Shown here piece after piece: positions 1 through 6,632 of a DNA stretch of 8,889 nt (position 1 is the first letter of the stretch; every line of letters begins with the position of its first letter). Under the pieces are notes generated by a model that was not told where the DNA came from, ran no database searches, and saw only the letters and a program-made list of their open reading frames with translations. Source of the stretch: Alphaproteobacteria bacterium. GTDB taxonomy: Bacteria; Pseudomonadota; Alphaproteobacteria; UBA3830. The stretch lies in the NCBI GenBank assembly GCA_025998595.1, contig BNWE01000050.1, positions 1-8,889 on the forward strand, read 5' to 3'. The translations under genes were made by a program, and so were the position numbers.

Positions 1-127
1 TGTAAAAAACGTAGCAATCAATCGTTTTTTGCTACTTTTTTGTGCATTTTTATGACGCGCAAGCTCGTCGAACAAGCCTCCCAAACATTAACTAAACATA
101 TCTCTAAAATTTTATGAAACGCCCGTG
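1..127 (+). mobile_element. Right end of a partial element of the 236-bp family (copy 1)
   Basis: Positions 106-127 read, on the minus strand, as the terminal inverted repeat CACGGGCGTTTCATAAAA followed by TTTT. This is the same tip found at 233, 468 and 8765. The whole stretch aligns with 322-468 of the 236-bp element; the two share the identical 21-base block at 34-54 and 359-379. The element enters from outside the window and ends at 127. It interrupts the IS5-like transposase at the Asp codon of a DLFID motif. If the family makes 9-bp duplications, as copy 2 shows, the duplicated target is 128-136 (tcaataaat), and the same nine bases should precede the other end outside the window. Orientation is given relative to copy 2. 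The transposase family that moves it is unknown. Confidence 0.75.
4..41 (+). terminator. Rho-independent terminator inside copy 1
   Basis: Six A's (4-9) precede a perfect 7-bp stem, GTAGCAA (11-17) with TTGCTAC (29-35), an 11-base loop and six T's (36-41). The A and T tracts can extend the stem, so it could work in both directions. It sits where the transposase of a full-length element would end, so it probably terminates a gene that lies left of the window. The matching part of copy 2 (324-366) has a decayed stem. Confidence 0.6.
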
Positions 128-223
128 TCAATAAATAGGTCTTTCGCATCCGGACACAGTCGAAAAAACTCTTCCACCGACCGAATCTGGCGCTTCGGCA
201 ATGTTATGGTCCTGCCCAAGGCC

Positions 224-232
224 TTCTCTAGT
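224..232. repeat. 9-bp target-site duplication, left copy
   Basis: ttctctagt stands directly left of the 236-bp element and is repeated exactly at 469-477 on its right. In the minus-strand transposase frame one copy reads as ACTAGAGAA, and keeping just one copy restores the reading frame. Confidence 0.9.
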
Positions 233-468
233 CACGGCCGTTTCATAAAATTTTAAATAATTCTTTTTGTTGATATTTCAAGCAATTCACTTGATCTATC
301 ATAGGACTCAAAGTGCATTAAATCGTAAAAAACATAGCGCTTGATCTTTTTTTCTGCCACTTTTTTGTGCATTTTTATGTCATGCGAGCCCACAGCATGA
401 GACACCAAAGCTTAAAATTGCTCAAATCTCAACTAGATGTATATCTAAAATTTTATGAAACGACCGTG
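233..468 (+). mobile_element. 236-bp miniature inverted-repeat element (copy 2) with 9-bp target duplication
   Basis: The left end is CACGGCCGTTTCATAAAA plus TTTT (233-254). The right end, read on the minus strand, is CACGGTCGTTTCATAAAA plus TTTT (447-468). The ends match at 21 of 22 bases. Exact 9-bp direct repeats (224-232 and 469-477) flank it, which shows transposition. It has no coding capacity. The right 147 bases match copy 1 at 1-127. The left arm resembles the left end of copy 3: both carry a CTATC...AGG...AAGTG stretch where copy 3 has a Shine-Dalgarno and GTG start (8857-8876). In copy 2 that GTG (313-315) is followed by CAT and TAA. It therefore looks like an internally deleted derivative of a larger insertion sequence. 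Nine-base duplications fit several families (IS903-type IS5, IS4/IS50, IS256), so the parent family is open. Confidence 0.88.
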
Positions 469-477
469 TTCTCTAGT
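469..477. repeat. 9-bp target-site duplication, right copy
   Basis: Exact repeat of 224-232 (ttctctagt), directly outside the CCGTG end of the 236-bp element. Confidence 0.9.
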
Positions 478-581
478 AGAGGAAGAAACTTCTGAGTCCA
501 TGCAAAACAGGCGCTTCTAACTGCTCCGAATACAAAGCCAGCCACGTCAAATGTCGGATATGCTTTCATATAGAATAGTAT

Positions 582-669
582 AACCATGTTCACATTTAAA
601 TTTTTGCGCCCTGCAGCATCTCAAACTCCATTGTCAAAAAGTGGCAAAAACCTATTAATGAACATGGTT
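582..669. mobile_element. 88-bp miniature inverted-repeat element with 3-bp duplication
   Basis: The left end AACCATGTTCA (582-592) and the right end TGAACATGGTT (659-669) are perfect 11-base inverted repeats. A TTTTTGC block also occurs at the same distance inside each end. The flanking bases are TAT on both sides (579-581 and 670-672). Removing the 88 bases and one TAT rejoins the IS5-like transposase in frame (LLYI then LFYMKAYP). It carries no gene. Its ends match those of the surrounding IS5-like element in 10 of 11 bases, so it is probably a non-autonomous relative moved by the same transposase type. Confidence 0.85.
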
Positions 670-919
670 TATGTACAACAATTTGTGGGATGCCTCTGGT
701 AAAAGTCCCTTAAGACCTCCTCCTACCGCTCTCTGACGTTCTTTCGACTCTAAGCTTTCTTTCCATACTTGCTCAAATGTCGGCAATAACACTTCAAATT
801 CCTCTCTGCTCAGACCTGTTAGAGACTTCATTAGGCGATCATGCTTCAATACCATTTCAAAACTTAACATCTCGTCAACCTCTACGCAAAATAATATCTA
901 CTTTAACTCTTTTTTGGTT

Positions 920-935
920 GTTCATGAACAGGGTT
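920..935 (-). repeat. Terminal inverted repeat of the IS5-like element
   Basis: Read on the minus strand this is AACCCTGTTCATGAAC, containing the palindrome GTTCATGAAC. Its first 11 bases differ only at base 5 from the ends of the 88-bp element. It abuts the IS3-family coding sequence at 936. Confidence 0.65.
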
Positions 936-1184
936 AATGTCTATGTCGAGAGAGTGTGGCGCACAATTAAGCAGGAAAACGTATTTTTGATGGATTTTCA
1001 AACAGTTAAGGAGGCTAAGGAGGGAATCGGGAAATTTATAGATTTTTATAATTTTAAAAGATTACATCAAAATTTGGATTACAAAACCACAAATGATGTG
1101 TATAATGGTGGTTGTAGAGTCTGTGGCTTTGTTTATGCAGAACTTACTGAACTCGGAGCTCTAAAACTCCCGCCAGTGGTCTAA
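936..1184 (+). pseudogene. IS3-family transposase (OrfB), C-terminal fragment
   Basis: From the AAT codon at 936 the frame reads NVYVERVWRTIKQENVF, then DFYNFKRLHQNLDYKTTNDVY, and stops at TAA 1182-1184 (82 codons). This is the end of the IS3-family integrase-like core (rve): the DN-x-x-x-ER-W/F-x-x-x-K-x-E block, whose Glu (948-950) is the last residue of the DDE triad, then the YN-x-x-R-x-H block. Everything N-terminal to it, including both catalytic Asp residues, is missing because the IS5-like element was inserted just before 936. The open frame that runs upstream to 777 is coincidental; it is the antisense of the IS5-like element. It cannot make an active enzyme. Confidence 0.85.
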
Positions 1185-1207
1185 AAAATGGGGAGCATAT
1201 TACTCCA
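1179..1207 (-). repeat. Probable right terminal repeat of the IS3-family element
   Basis: On the minus strand this begins TGGAGTAATATGCTCCCC and continues with a T-run and AGAC. IS3-family ends start with TG and often have a CCCC-A-TTTTTT core, and the transposase stop commonly lies within the repeat, as here (TAA 1182-1184). The left end is not in the window, so the repeat cannot be checked against a partner. Confidence 0.5.
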
Positions 1208-1399
1208 TACATTGCTTGTCTTTCAAGATATAATGAATTTCGCGCATATCGTATTCTGCATATGGAAAGAACATTCGGCAGACAACGTGTGTCTGTTTCT
1301 AATTTTTATCTGCCAATTTCGTGTAATAGCAATACCTGTTGACGCAGAAAATGTATAGAGGCAGCTTCAGCAAGAGAAAATACGTGTACAGCAAGCACC
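1208..1399. other. Intergenic stretch without recognisable gene; contains two alternative hairpins
   Basis: No ORF here resembles a known protein. A short + frame (about 1208-1340) is open but has no start or Shine-Dalgarno. A perfect 6-bp stem CAGACA (1279-1284)/TGTCTG (1290-1295) is followed on the + strand by TTTCTAATTTTT. GGCAGA (1277-1282) can instead pair with TCTGCC (1309-1314), so the two hairpins exclude each other. The stretch is the downstream region of the minus-strand transporter gene, but I see no clear minus-strand terminator with a T-run. Confidence 0.5.
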
Positions 1400-2653
1400 T
1401 CAACCATGGTTTTCCATTCCGATTGTTTCCTTCATGAATAGAGACAAGACAAAAGCCACTACGAAGCAAATTGGAAGCGTCAGTATGGCTTTTTGGTAGC
1501 AGGAGATATCATATACGTGAATGCAGCTTTCGGATATGGTTCCAGTCCAGAAGAAGTCCAGTAGAACTCCCAATATAGGCTGGAACACCGCTCCAGCCAA
1601 CATAACCAATCCATTGGCAAATGCGATGGCGGTGCCGGCATTTTTGGGAGACTCGCTATTTTTAGCACAGGTGAAAACCATAACTTCGGCTGCCGTCAAT
1701 ATTCCCAGCAAAAATACCACCACAAATGATAGATACACGTTTTCGGCATATATCATTGGAATGAATAGTAAAGCAACGCTAATTATGGAGAATCGTATAG
1801 TTTTTACGTATCCATTTACTTTCTTAGCAATCAAAGCCATTGATACACCACCAATGGCGAATCCTATAAAAAGAATGGAAGATGCAAAAGATGCAGTTTC
1901 GTTATTCACATTGAACTTTGTCATAAAAAACGGAATGGCCCACAGTTCCGAAAAAACGGAAATGGGAAGATACATAAATCCTCCGACCATGCCCGCCAAT
2001 ATAATCTGCTTATTTTTTATGACCTGCTTAAATATCGATATAAAAGATTTTTGAATGTTTTTATTTTCTGCGATTTTTATGACTTTCGGAATGAACAGAA
2101 AAACCAACACTGCTATTATCGCTCCTATCGCGCCCAACAGGAATATGGTCTGTCTCCATCCAATAAGATTGACTGATTTTGCTACTGGAAATCCACCGCA
2201 GAGAGCTCCGATTGTTCCCATCAAGTTGGTTATGCCGGAAAGTAAGGCGAAATGCTTAATGGGAAACACAGTAGACGCAATCTGTAGACTTGAGATAAAT
2301 GCACAGGCCGCCCCTGCCCCAACCAGACAACGTCCCAACTGTGCAACGTATATTTGATCCGTTAGGGCGAACAGAATCGATCCAATAATTGATAATATAG
2401 CCGACGACCCTATCAGATTTCTTGGCCCAAGCTTGTCGAGAATTAGTCCGCATGGAAGCTGCAAAAGCGTGTATGAATAGTAGAAAAACGAAATTATAAC
2501 TCCCAACATACCAGTTGTTATTCCATAATGTGCCATGAGATCGTTGGTCATTACGCTGGGAGAAACCCGTAAGATCACTTCATACAAATAAAATATATTC
2601 GCGATTCCCCAGATAACCCAAGGGTTAGTAACTTTTTCCACTTTACGACTCAT
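1400..2653 (-). CDS. Major facilitator superfamily (MFS) transporter, 12 TM
   Basis: An integral inner-membrane carrier of 417 residues. About twelve hydrophobic segments are visible, from WVIWGIANIFYLYEVILRVS near the N-terminus to LPICFVVAFVLSLFMKE at the end, with a charged central loop after segment 6 (KVIKIAENKNIQKS). The loop after segment 2, DKLGPRN, is the MFS motif A (G-x-x-x-D-x-x-G-x-R-x). The FYLYEVILRVSPSVM first segment resembles a group of MFS carriers found in intracellular bacteria, but the substrate cannot be told. The start at 2653 is chosen over the longer frame from 2734 because GGAG lies seven bases before it (2661-2664), whereas the upstream Met codons lack a good Shine-Dalgarno and the longer frame overlaps the preceding gene. 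It is the last gene of the minus-strand series, 67 bases after the HAD gene. Confidence 0.85.
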   Translation of the reverse strand: MSRKVEKVTNPWVIWGIANIFYLYEVILRVSPSVMTNDLMAHYGITTGMLGVIISFFYYSYTLLQLPCGLILDKLGPRNLIGSSAILSIIGSILFALTDQIYVAQLGRCLVGAGAACAFISSLQIASTVFPIKHFALLSGITNLMGTIGALCGGFPVAKSVNLIGWRQTIFLLGAIGAIIAVLVFLFIPKVIKIAENKNIQKSFISIFKQVIKNKQIILAGMVGGFMYLPISVFSELWAIPFFMTKFNVNNETASFASSILFIGFAIGGVSMALIAKKVNGYVKTIRFSIISVALLFIPMIYAENVYLSFVVVFLLGILTAAEVMVFTCAKNSESPKNAGTAIAFANGLVMLAGAVFQPILGVLLDFFWTGTISESCIHVYDISCYQKAILTLPICFVVAFVLSLFMKETIGMENHG

Positions 2654-2720
2654 AACTCTTCTCCAACTCAAACGTGACGACGATTGCATAACACGCGTTT
2701 CATTATCACAGGCGCCAACA

Positions 2721-3800
2721 TCATGTTGGTTCAACCAATAACGAAGCAGAAAACACCTGTGGTGAACCTCCTAGATCACTACCTCCCACGCGAGCAAACT
2801 GATGAATCACGTGTGTAGGGTGAATGCCGTCTATATCGGACATTTTTCTAGTCATGTTATTCAGCAGCGATTCGATTTTTTCTTCGTCAGATAACGCATG
2901 ATCCATGCGGTTGCAGAACTCTTCCGTTATTCCTGTCATGACCATTACGGAGCTTATGCTAGAATTATTGGCGCCGGCTATGTCTGTCCAGGGCGTATCG
3001 CCAACCATCGCGATTCTATCATCTGGATTTGAAAATTGTTTTGCATATTCGAATATTCCTGTATAGGGTTTTCCGAAGTACGCAACTTTTCCTCCGAGTT
3101 TTTCATAATGCTTTCCTATGCATCCCTGCATGATGATTGGCACCTTTGCGGTATCATTTTGTACGGATCCATGAGCAAAGATATCTGGATTTGCCACAAC
3201 CAATACCTTGTTTTTTTCGAGGCAGGAATCCAGCGCGACGGCAAATTCGGAAAATGTTTTTCTACCGAAGCTATCCTTCAGATTGTGCCAGTCTCTGTCA
3301 ACAACGTCACAGATATCAACCAATTCATCTCCGTCAAAAACGTCGTCTATTCTTACGCTACCATACGATGACCTGGGAACTCCCACATAAACAAAGTCGG
3401 CATCTGCGCAGTCATCAACTTTTACGATGTGAGCTCCATCAAATAAACTGCTGTTTACCAAAAACAAGCCTTTTACTTTGTTTCCATTAGATCCGATTAG
3501 ATTGGAAAATTCCCTTGGTTTGTTTAGTACAAGATGGTGGACATACTCTCCAGACGTCACCATTTCATCATAATGGACGCCCTCAAACATGCCTCGCTGC
3601 GAATATCCGAGTTTGACATCAAACGCCACCTGAGTAGTGTTCGATAGAATAACGACTTTCTTTTTCAGACTTTTCAGTTTTTGCATTGTGCTGAGTGTGC
3701 CATCATAAATGTTGACACCGTCGTATAAAACTCCGTATATATCAACAAAAAATGTATCATACAAATCTGCAAGATCTAAAATATCGTTTCTAATGTCCAT
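2721..3800 (-). CDS. HAD superfamily class IIA phosphatase (TIGR01459-like)
   Basis: 359 residues, cytoplasmic. HAD motif I is FFVDIYGVLYDG: nucleophile Asp20, but Tyr22 where most HAD phosphatases have the general-acid Asp. The alphaproteobacterial HAD-IIA subgroup usually has Trp there (D-x-W-G), so this fits that subgroup with a Tyr variant. Motif II is VVILSNTT (Ser53), motif III FGKPYTG (Lys244) and motif IV VGDTPWTD (Asp268, Asp273). The C2-type cap lies between motifs II and III. It is longer than the roughly 240-300 residues usual for the group, with an extra cap segment and a C-terminal tail. The substrate is unknown; relatives act on sugar phosphates or nucleotides. GGAG at 3808-3811 supports the start. 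It begins 19 bases after ettA ends, so the two are probably co-transcribed. A 6-bp hairpin surrounds the stop codon (2715-2729) without a T-run. Confidence 0.85.
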   Translation of the reverse strand: MDIRNDILDLADLYDTFFVDIYGVLYDGVNIYDGTLSTMQKLKSLKKKVVILSNTTQVAFDVKLGYSQRGMFEGVHYDEMVTSGEYVHHLVLNKPREFSNLIGSNGNKVKGLFLVNSSLFDGAHIVKVDDCADADFVYVGVPRSSYGSVRIDDVFDGDELVDICDVVDRDWHNLKDSFGRKTFSEFAVALDSCLEKNKVLVVANPDIFAHGSVQNDTAKVPIIMQGCIGKHYEKLGGKVAYFGKPYTGIFEYAKQFSNPDDRIAMVGDTPWTDIAGANNSSISSVMVMTGITEEFCNRMDHALSDEEKIESLLNNMTRKMSDIDGIHPTHVIHQFARVGGSDLGGSPQVFSASLLVEPT

Positions 3801-3819
3801 AACACCACTCCACTAAGCT

Positions 3820-5502
3820 CTAACTGGAAGACAATTTCTTGTATTTTATCCTATGAGGAACTAACTCGCTAATGCCGAGTCTGCGTTTTTTATCCTCCTC
3901 GTAGGATGTGAAATCGCCCTGAAACCATTCTACTTTACTTTCGCCTTCAAATGACAGTGTATGCGTGCAAATTCTGTCCAAAAACCAGCGGTCGTGACTT
4001 ATGACTACGGCGCATCCGGCGAAATCCAGCAGCGCATCTTCCAGACTTCTCAGCGTATCCACGTCCAGATCGTTGGTGGGCTCGTCCAGCAATATCACGT
4101 TGGCGCCCGACTTCAAGATCTTCGCCAGATGCACTCTGTTGCGCTCACCTCCGGACAGCTGGTTGATGTACTTCTGCTGATCTGTTCCCTTAAATCCGAA
4201 ATTGGAAACATACGCTCGACTCGGCATTTTTCGATTGCCCAACTCAATTTCATCAAGGGAGTCGGATATTTCTTCCCAAACTGTTTTTTTACTGTCCAAA
4301 GAATCTCGACTCTGATCGACGTAGGCCATTTTTACGGTCTCACCTATTTTTATGGAGCCGGAAGTCGGTGTTTCTTTTCCGACTAATAGCTTGAAGAGTG
4401 TACTTTTTCCCGCTCCATTGGCACCTATGACGCCGACAATAGCACCTGGCGGAAGTTCAAATGATAATTTTTCAAACAGAACCTTATCCTCAAAAGATTT
4501 GCCGAGAGAATTTGCGTTTATAACGAGATCTCCAAGACGCGGTCCAGACGGAATATACAGAGCTGCCGTGTTGTAAGTTCTGGAATTTTCCTCCGCCAGC
4601 ATCTGCTCGTAGCTATTGATTCTCGCTTTGCTTTTGGCATGACGCGCCTTGGGAGATTGGCGAATCCACTCCAGCTCGCGTGCAAGAAAACGCTGCCTAT
4701 CGGTTTCTTTCTTATCCAACTGCTCGTTACGCTTCTGTCTTTCCTCCAGCCACGCCGAATAATTTCCCTCGAACGGATACGTATTGCCGCGATCAAGTTC
4801 CAGTATCCATCCAACAACGTTATCCAGAAAGTATCTGTCGTGAGTTACTAAAACAACCGCACCTTTGTACTCCTGAAGATATTTTTCGAGCCAGGCGATG
4901 GATTCCGCATCCAAATGGTTGGTCGGCTCGTCCAGCAGCAGAAGGTCTGGCTTCTGCAGAAGCAATTTACAGAGAGCGACTCTTCTCTTTTCGCCTCCGG
5001 ACAGAGTTTCCACACGCGCATCTCCACTGGGACAGCGTAGCGCATCCATGGCTATTTCTATCGTTCTGTTTAGATCCCAGAGATTGAGGGCGTCTATTTT
5101 GTCCTGAAGCTCAGCCTGCTTTGCAATGAGATCGTTCATCTCGTCGTCGGACGTTATCTCGGCAAATTTAGCAGAAACCGCGTCGAATTCGTCCAGTATG
5201 GCCTTCTGATCCGCCAGTGCTGAGACTATATTCTCGTACACACTCAGATTATCGTCCAATCCAGGCTCCTGGGGTAGATATCCAACAGATGCTCCCTTGG
5301 CCAACCAGGCCTCTCCGTTGAAGTCAGTATCTATGCCGGCCATTATTTTCATCAGAGTGGATTTTCCAGCTCCGTTATTTCCTATAATTCCAATCTTTGC
5401 ATCTGGAAAGAAGGAGAGATACGTTTCCTTCAAAACCTGCTTGCCTCCGGGATATGCCTTGGAAGCGCCTTTCATCACATATATATATTGGTACGAAGCC
5501 AT
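3820..5502 (-). CDS. ettA: Energy-dependent translational throttle protein EttA (ABC-F ATPase)
   Basis: 560 residues, close to the usual 555. It is a soluble tandem ABC ATPase that binds the ribosomal E site and gates the first elongation step according to the ATP/ADP ratio. Domain 1 has Walker A GNNGAGKST (41-49), signature LSGGEKRRVAL (167-177) and Walker B LLLLDEPTNHLD with catalytic Glu192. Domain 2 has Walker A GANGAGKST, signature LSGGERNRVHL and Walker B VILLDEPTNDLD. Between them lies the basic P-site tRNA-interaction motif (around LEWIRQSPKARHAKSKARIN), typical of ABC-F proteins. The absence of membrane segments rules out an exporter. The N-terminus (MASYQYIYVMKGASKAYPGG) aligns with E. 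coli EttA from its first residue, and AGGGA lies before the ATG. It follows fni by 41 bases. It could be another ABC-F paralogue, but length and motif spacing favour EttA. Confidence 0.93.
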   Translation of the reverse strand: MASYQYIYVMKGASKAYPGGKQVLKETYLSFFPDAKIGIIGNNGAGKSTLMKIMAGIDTDFNGEAWLAKGASVGYLPQEPGLDDNLSVYENIVSALADQKAILDEFDAVSAKFAEITSDDEMNDLIAKQAELQDKIDALNLWDLNRTIEIAMDALRCPSGDARVETLSGGEKRRVALCKLLLQKPDLLLLDEPTNHLDAESIAWLEKYLQEYKGAVVLVTHDRYFLDNVVGWILELDRGNTYPFEGNYSAWLEERQKRNEQLDKKETDRQRFLARELEWIRQSPKARHAKSKARINSYEQMLAEENSRTYNTAALYIPSGPRLGDLVINANSLGKSFEDKVLFEKLSFELPPGAIVGVIGANGAGKSTLFKLLVGKETPTSGSIKIGETVKMAYVDQSRDSLDSKKTVWEEISDSLDEIELGNRKMPSRAYVSNFGFKGTDQQKYINQLSGGERNRVHLAKILKSGANVILLDEPTNDLDVDTLRSLEDALLDFAGCAVVISHDRWFLDRICTHTLSFEGESKVEWFQGDFTSYEEDKKRRLGISELVPHRIKYKKLSSS

Positions 5503-5543
5503 AAAATTCCCTATACAAAAAAACCTAAACTTACAATTACAAT

Positions 5544-6632
5544 CTATGAAATCTTCTTTATTTTTGCTTTTCTCAATTCGTCGATGTTCTTACATCCGGT
5601 ACATAGCATTGCCGTCTTTAGCTCAAGAATCAGAGACTCGACAAATATCTCGCATTCAGAACGAGATATCATGGCTCTTTTCAGGAATTCCGAAGCATTG
5701 CCGCAAAAATCTGCCCCCAAAGCTATGGATTTGGCCATGTCAACGCCGGTTTTCACTCCGCCACTGGCGATGATTTTTACATCTTCGACGTTATCCGCTA
5801 TTTCCCTTATGCATTCGGCAGTAGGATTCCCCCATCCGATGAAGGCTTTGGACGCGCTATGCACCACAACATCCTTCGATCTTTTTTTCTCGATTTCAGA
5901 CCAGGAAATGGAACCAGCCCCCGCCACATCGATAGCATATACGCCGACGTCTGCCAATCTCTTGGCAACGGCTTTGGATATGCCATAGCCAACTTCTTTT
6001 ACGATTACGGGAGCGTCTAATTTTGAGCAAATCTTTTCTATTTTTTTCAATAAACCAGAGAAATTCGTATTTCCCCCCATTTGGAATACTTCGTGCAGCG
6101 GATTCAGATGAAACACCATTGCGTCGGCATCTATCATTTCGATGGCTCTTCGGCATTCATCGATGGAAAATCCATAGTTCAATTGCACCGCACCGAAATT
6201 TGCGAACACAAGAATGTCAGGAGCATATTTTCTGATTTTATAGGTTATTTCCAAGGAGCTATCCGTTAACGCACAGCGCTGACTTCCAACGGCAAAGCCT
6301 ATTTTGAAATCGTTTGCCAGCTCCGAAAGTGCTTTGTTTATCTTTTTGCTTTTTTCGGATCCACCGGTAATCGGCGATATCATCATCGGTATGGTCATTT
6401 TTCTTCCGAGAACATTTATGGACGTATCTATTTCCGAGAAATCCAATTCCGGCAAAGCATTGTGCTCGAATCTATAGTTTCTGAAACCAGGATCGAGTTC
6501 GACGGATGGAAACTCCGACAATGCAATCGAAACATGTTCATCTTTTCTCACGGAAATCTTATTGGACTTTTTGCGTGAATCGTCAACTGAAAAGTCACCA
6601 CCTGTTGCTGGATCTGGAAGAAATTTTTTCAC
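5544..6632 (-). CDS. fni: Type 2 isopentenyl-diphosphate delta-isomerase (FMN-dependent)
   Basis: 362 residues. It interconverts IPP and DMAPP using reduced FMN and Mg2+ in a TIM-barrel fold. Family blocks visible are RKDEH (29-33), PITGG (87-91; most relatives have MTGG), VGSQR (115-119), NFGAVQ (145-150), HLNPLHE (175-181), VIVKEVG (209-215), DVAGAGSISWSEIE (from 235), GWGNPT and the FMN-phosphate loop IASGGVKTG. In relatives the fifth block is H-x-N-x-x-Q-E, with the Gln near the isomerised carbon and the Glu binding Mg; here the Gln is His180. The start is GTG at 6632 (not ATG), with AAGGAG five bases before it (6638-6643) inside the ferritin gene. GTGA overlaps the ferritin stop, suggesting coupled translation. 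Rickettsia keep this enzyme while taking prenyl precursors from the host; the same role is plausible here but no other pathway gene is in view. Confidence 0.93.
   Translation of the reverse strand: MKKFLPDPATGGDFSVDDSRKKSNKISVRKDEHVSIALSEFPSVELDPGFRNYRFEHNALPELDFSEIDTSINVLGRKMTIPMMISPITGGSEKSKKINKALSELANDFKIGFAVGSQRCALTDSSLEITYKIRKYAPDILVFANFGAVQLNYGFSIDECRRAIEMIDADAMVFHLNPLHEVFQMGGNTNFSGLLKKIEKICSKLDAPVIVKEVGYGISKAVAKRLADVGVYAIDVAGAGSISWSEIEKKRSKDVVVHSASKAFIGWGNPTAECIREIADNVEDVKIIASGGVKTGVDMAKSIALGADFCGNASEFLKRAMISRSECEIFVESLILELKTAMLCTGCKNIDELRKAKIKKIS

Larger units (their letters stand above)
128..870 (-). pseudogene. IS5-like family transposase, N-terminal part, split by three insertions
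   Basis: The start at 870 gives MLSFEMVLKHDRLMKSLTGL and, further on, EEFEVLLPTFEQVW and GGGLKGLLP. This is the helix-turn-helix N-terminus (HTH_Tnp_4 type) of IS5-like DDE transposases. The frame appears to stop soon after LLYI (codon 67, ATA at 670-672), but only because an 88-bp insert lies there. Skipping 582-669 and one ATA, the gene resumes LFYMKAYPTFDVAGFVFG. It then passes a second insert (233-468) and continues LEKALGRTITLPKRQIRSVE to CPDAKDLFI, ending at 128 against copy 1. The pieces total 135 codons plus two bases with no frameshift or stop, in the order known for this family; the catalytic domain would lie left of the window. The intact frame suggests the insertions are recent compared with sequence decay. 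The gene is non-functional as it stands. Confidence 0.85.
128..935 (-). mobile_element. IS5-like insertion sequence, 5' portion, nested inside an IS3 transposase
   Basis: The element's outer end is placed at 935. From there the minus strand begins AACCCTGTTCATGAAC, a terminal repeat differing by one base in eleven from the ends of the 88-bp element at 582-669. The next 50-odd bases form the leader of the transposase that starts at 870. Immediately outside (936 on) the + strand reads directly into the conserved end of an IS3-family transposase, so the element was inserted there. By analogy with the 3-bp duplication of the 88-bp element, AAT (936-938) is the likely duplicated target. The other end lies outside the window. 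Confidence 0.7.

Noticed and set aside
655..870. 71-codon minus-strand ORF as a complete small gene
   Set aside because: It is the first 67 codons of the IS5-like transposase; the last four codons and stop come from the 88-bp insert.
777..1184. 135-codon + strand ORF as an intact transposase
   Set aside because: Only 936-1184 is IS3-like; the first half is the antisense of the IS5-like element and lacks any family similarity.
2715..2729. CCAACA/TGTTGG hairpin around the HAD stop as a terminator
   Set aside because: No T-run follows on either strand; it could be a chance palindrome or a mild translation-spacing element.
1400..2734. 444-residue form of the MFS transporter starting at 2734
   Set aside because: The extra 27 residues are polar, overlap the HAD gene and have no Shine-Dalgarno; ATG 2653 has GGAG at the right distance.
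3820..5502. ABC transporter ATPase or drug-resistance ABC-F
   Set aside because: There are no membrane partners nearby; length, N-terminus and tRNA-interaction motif agree with EttA.
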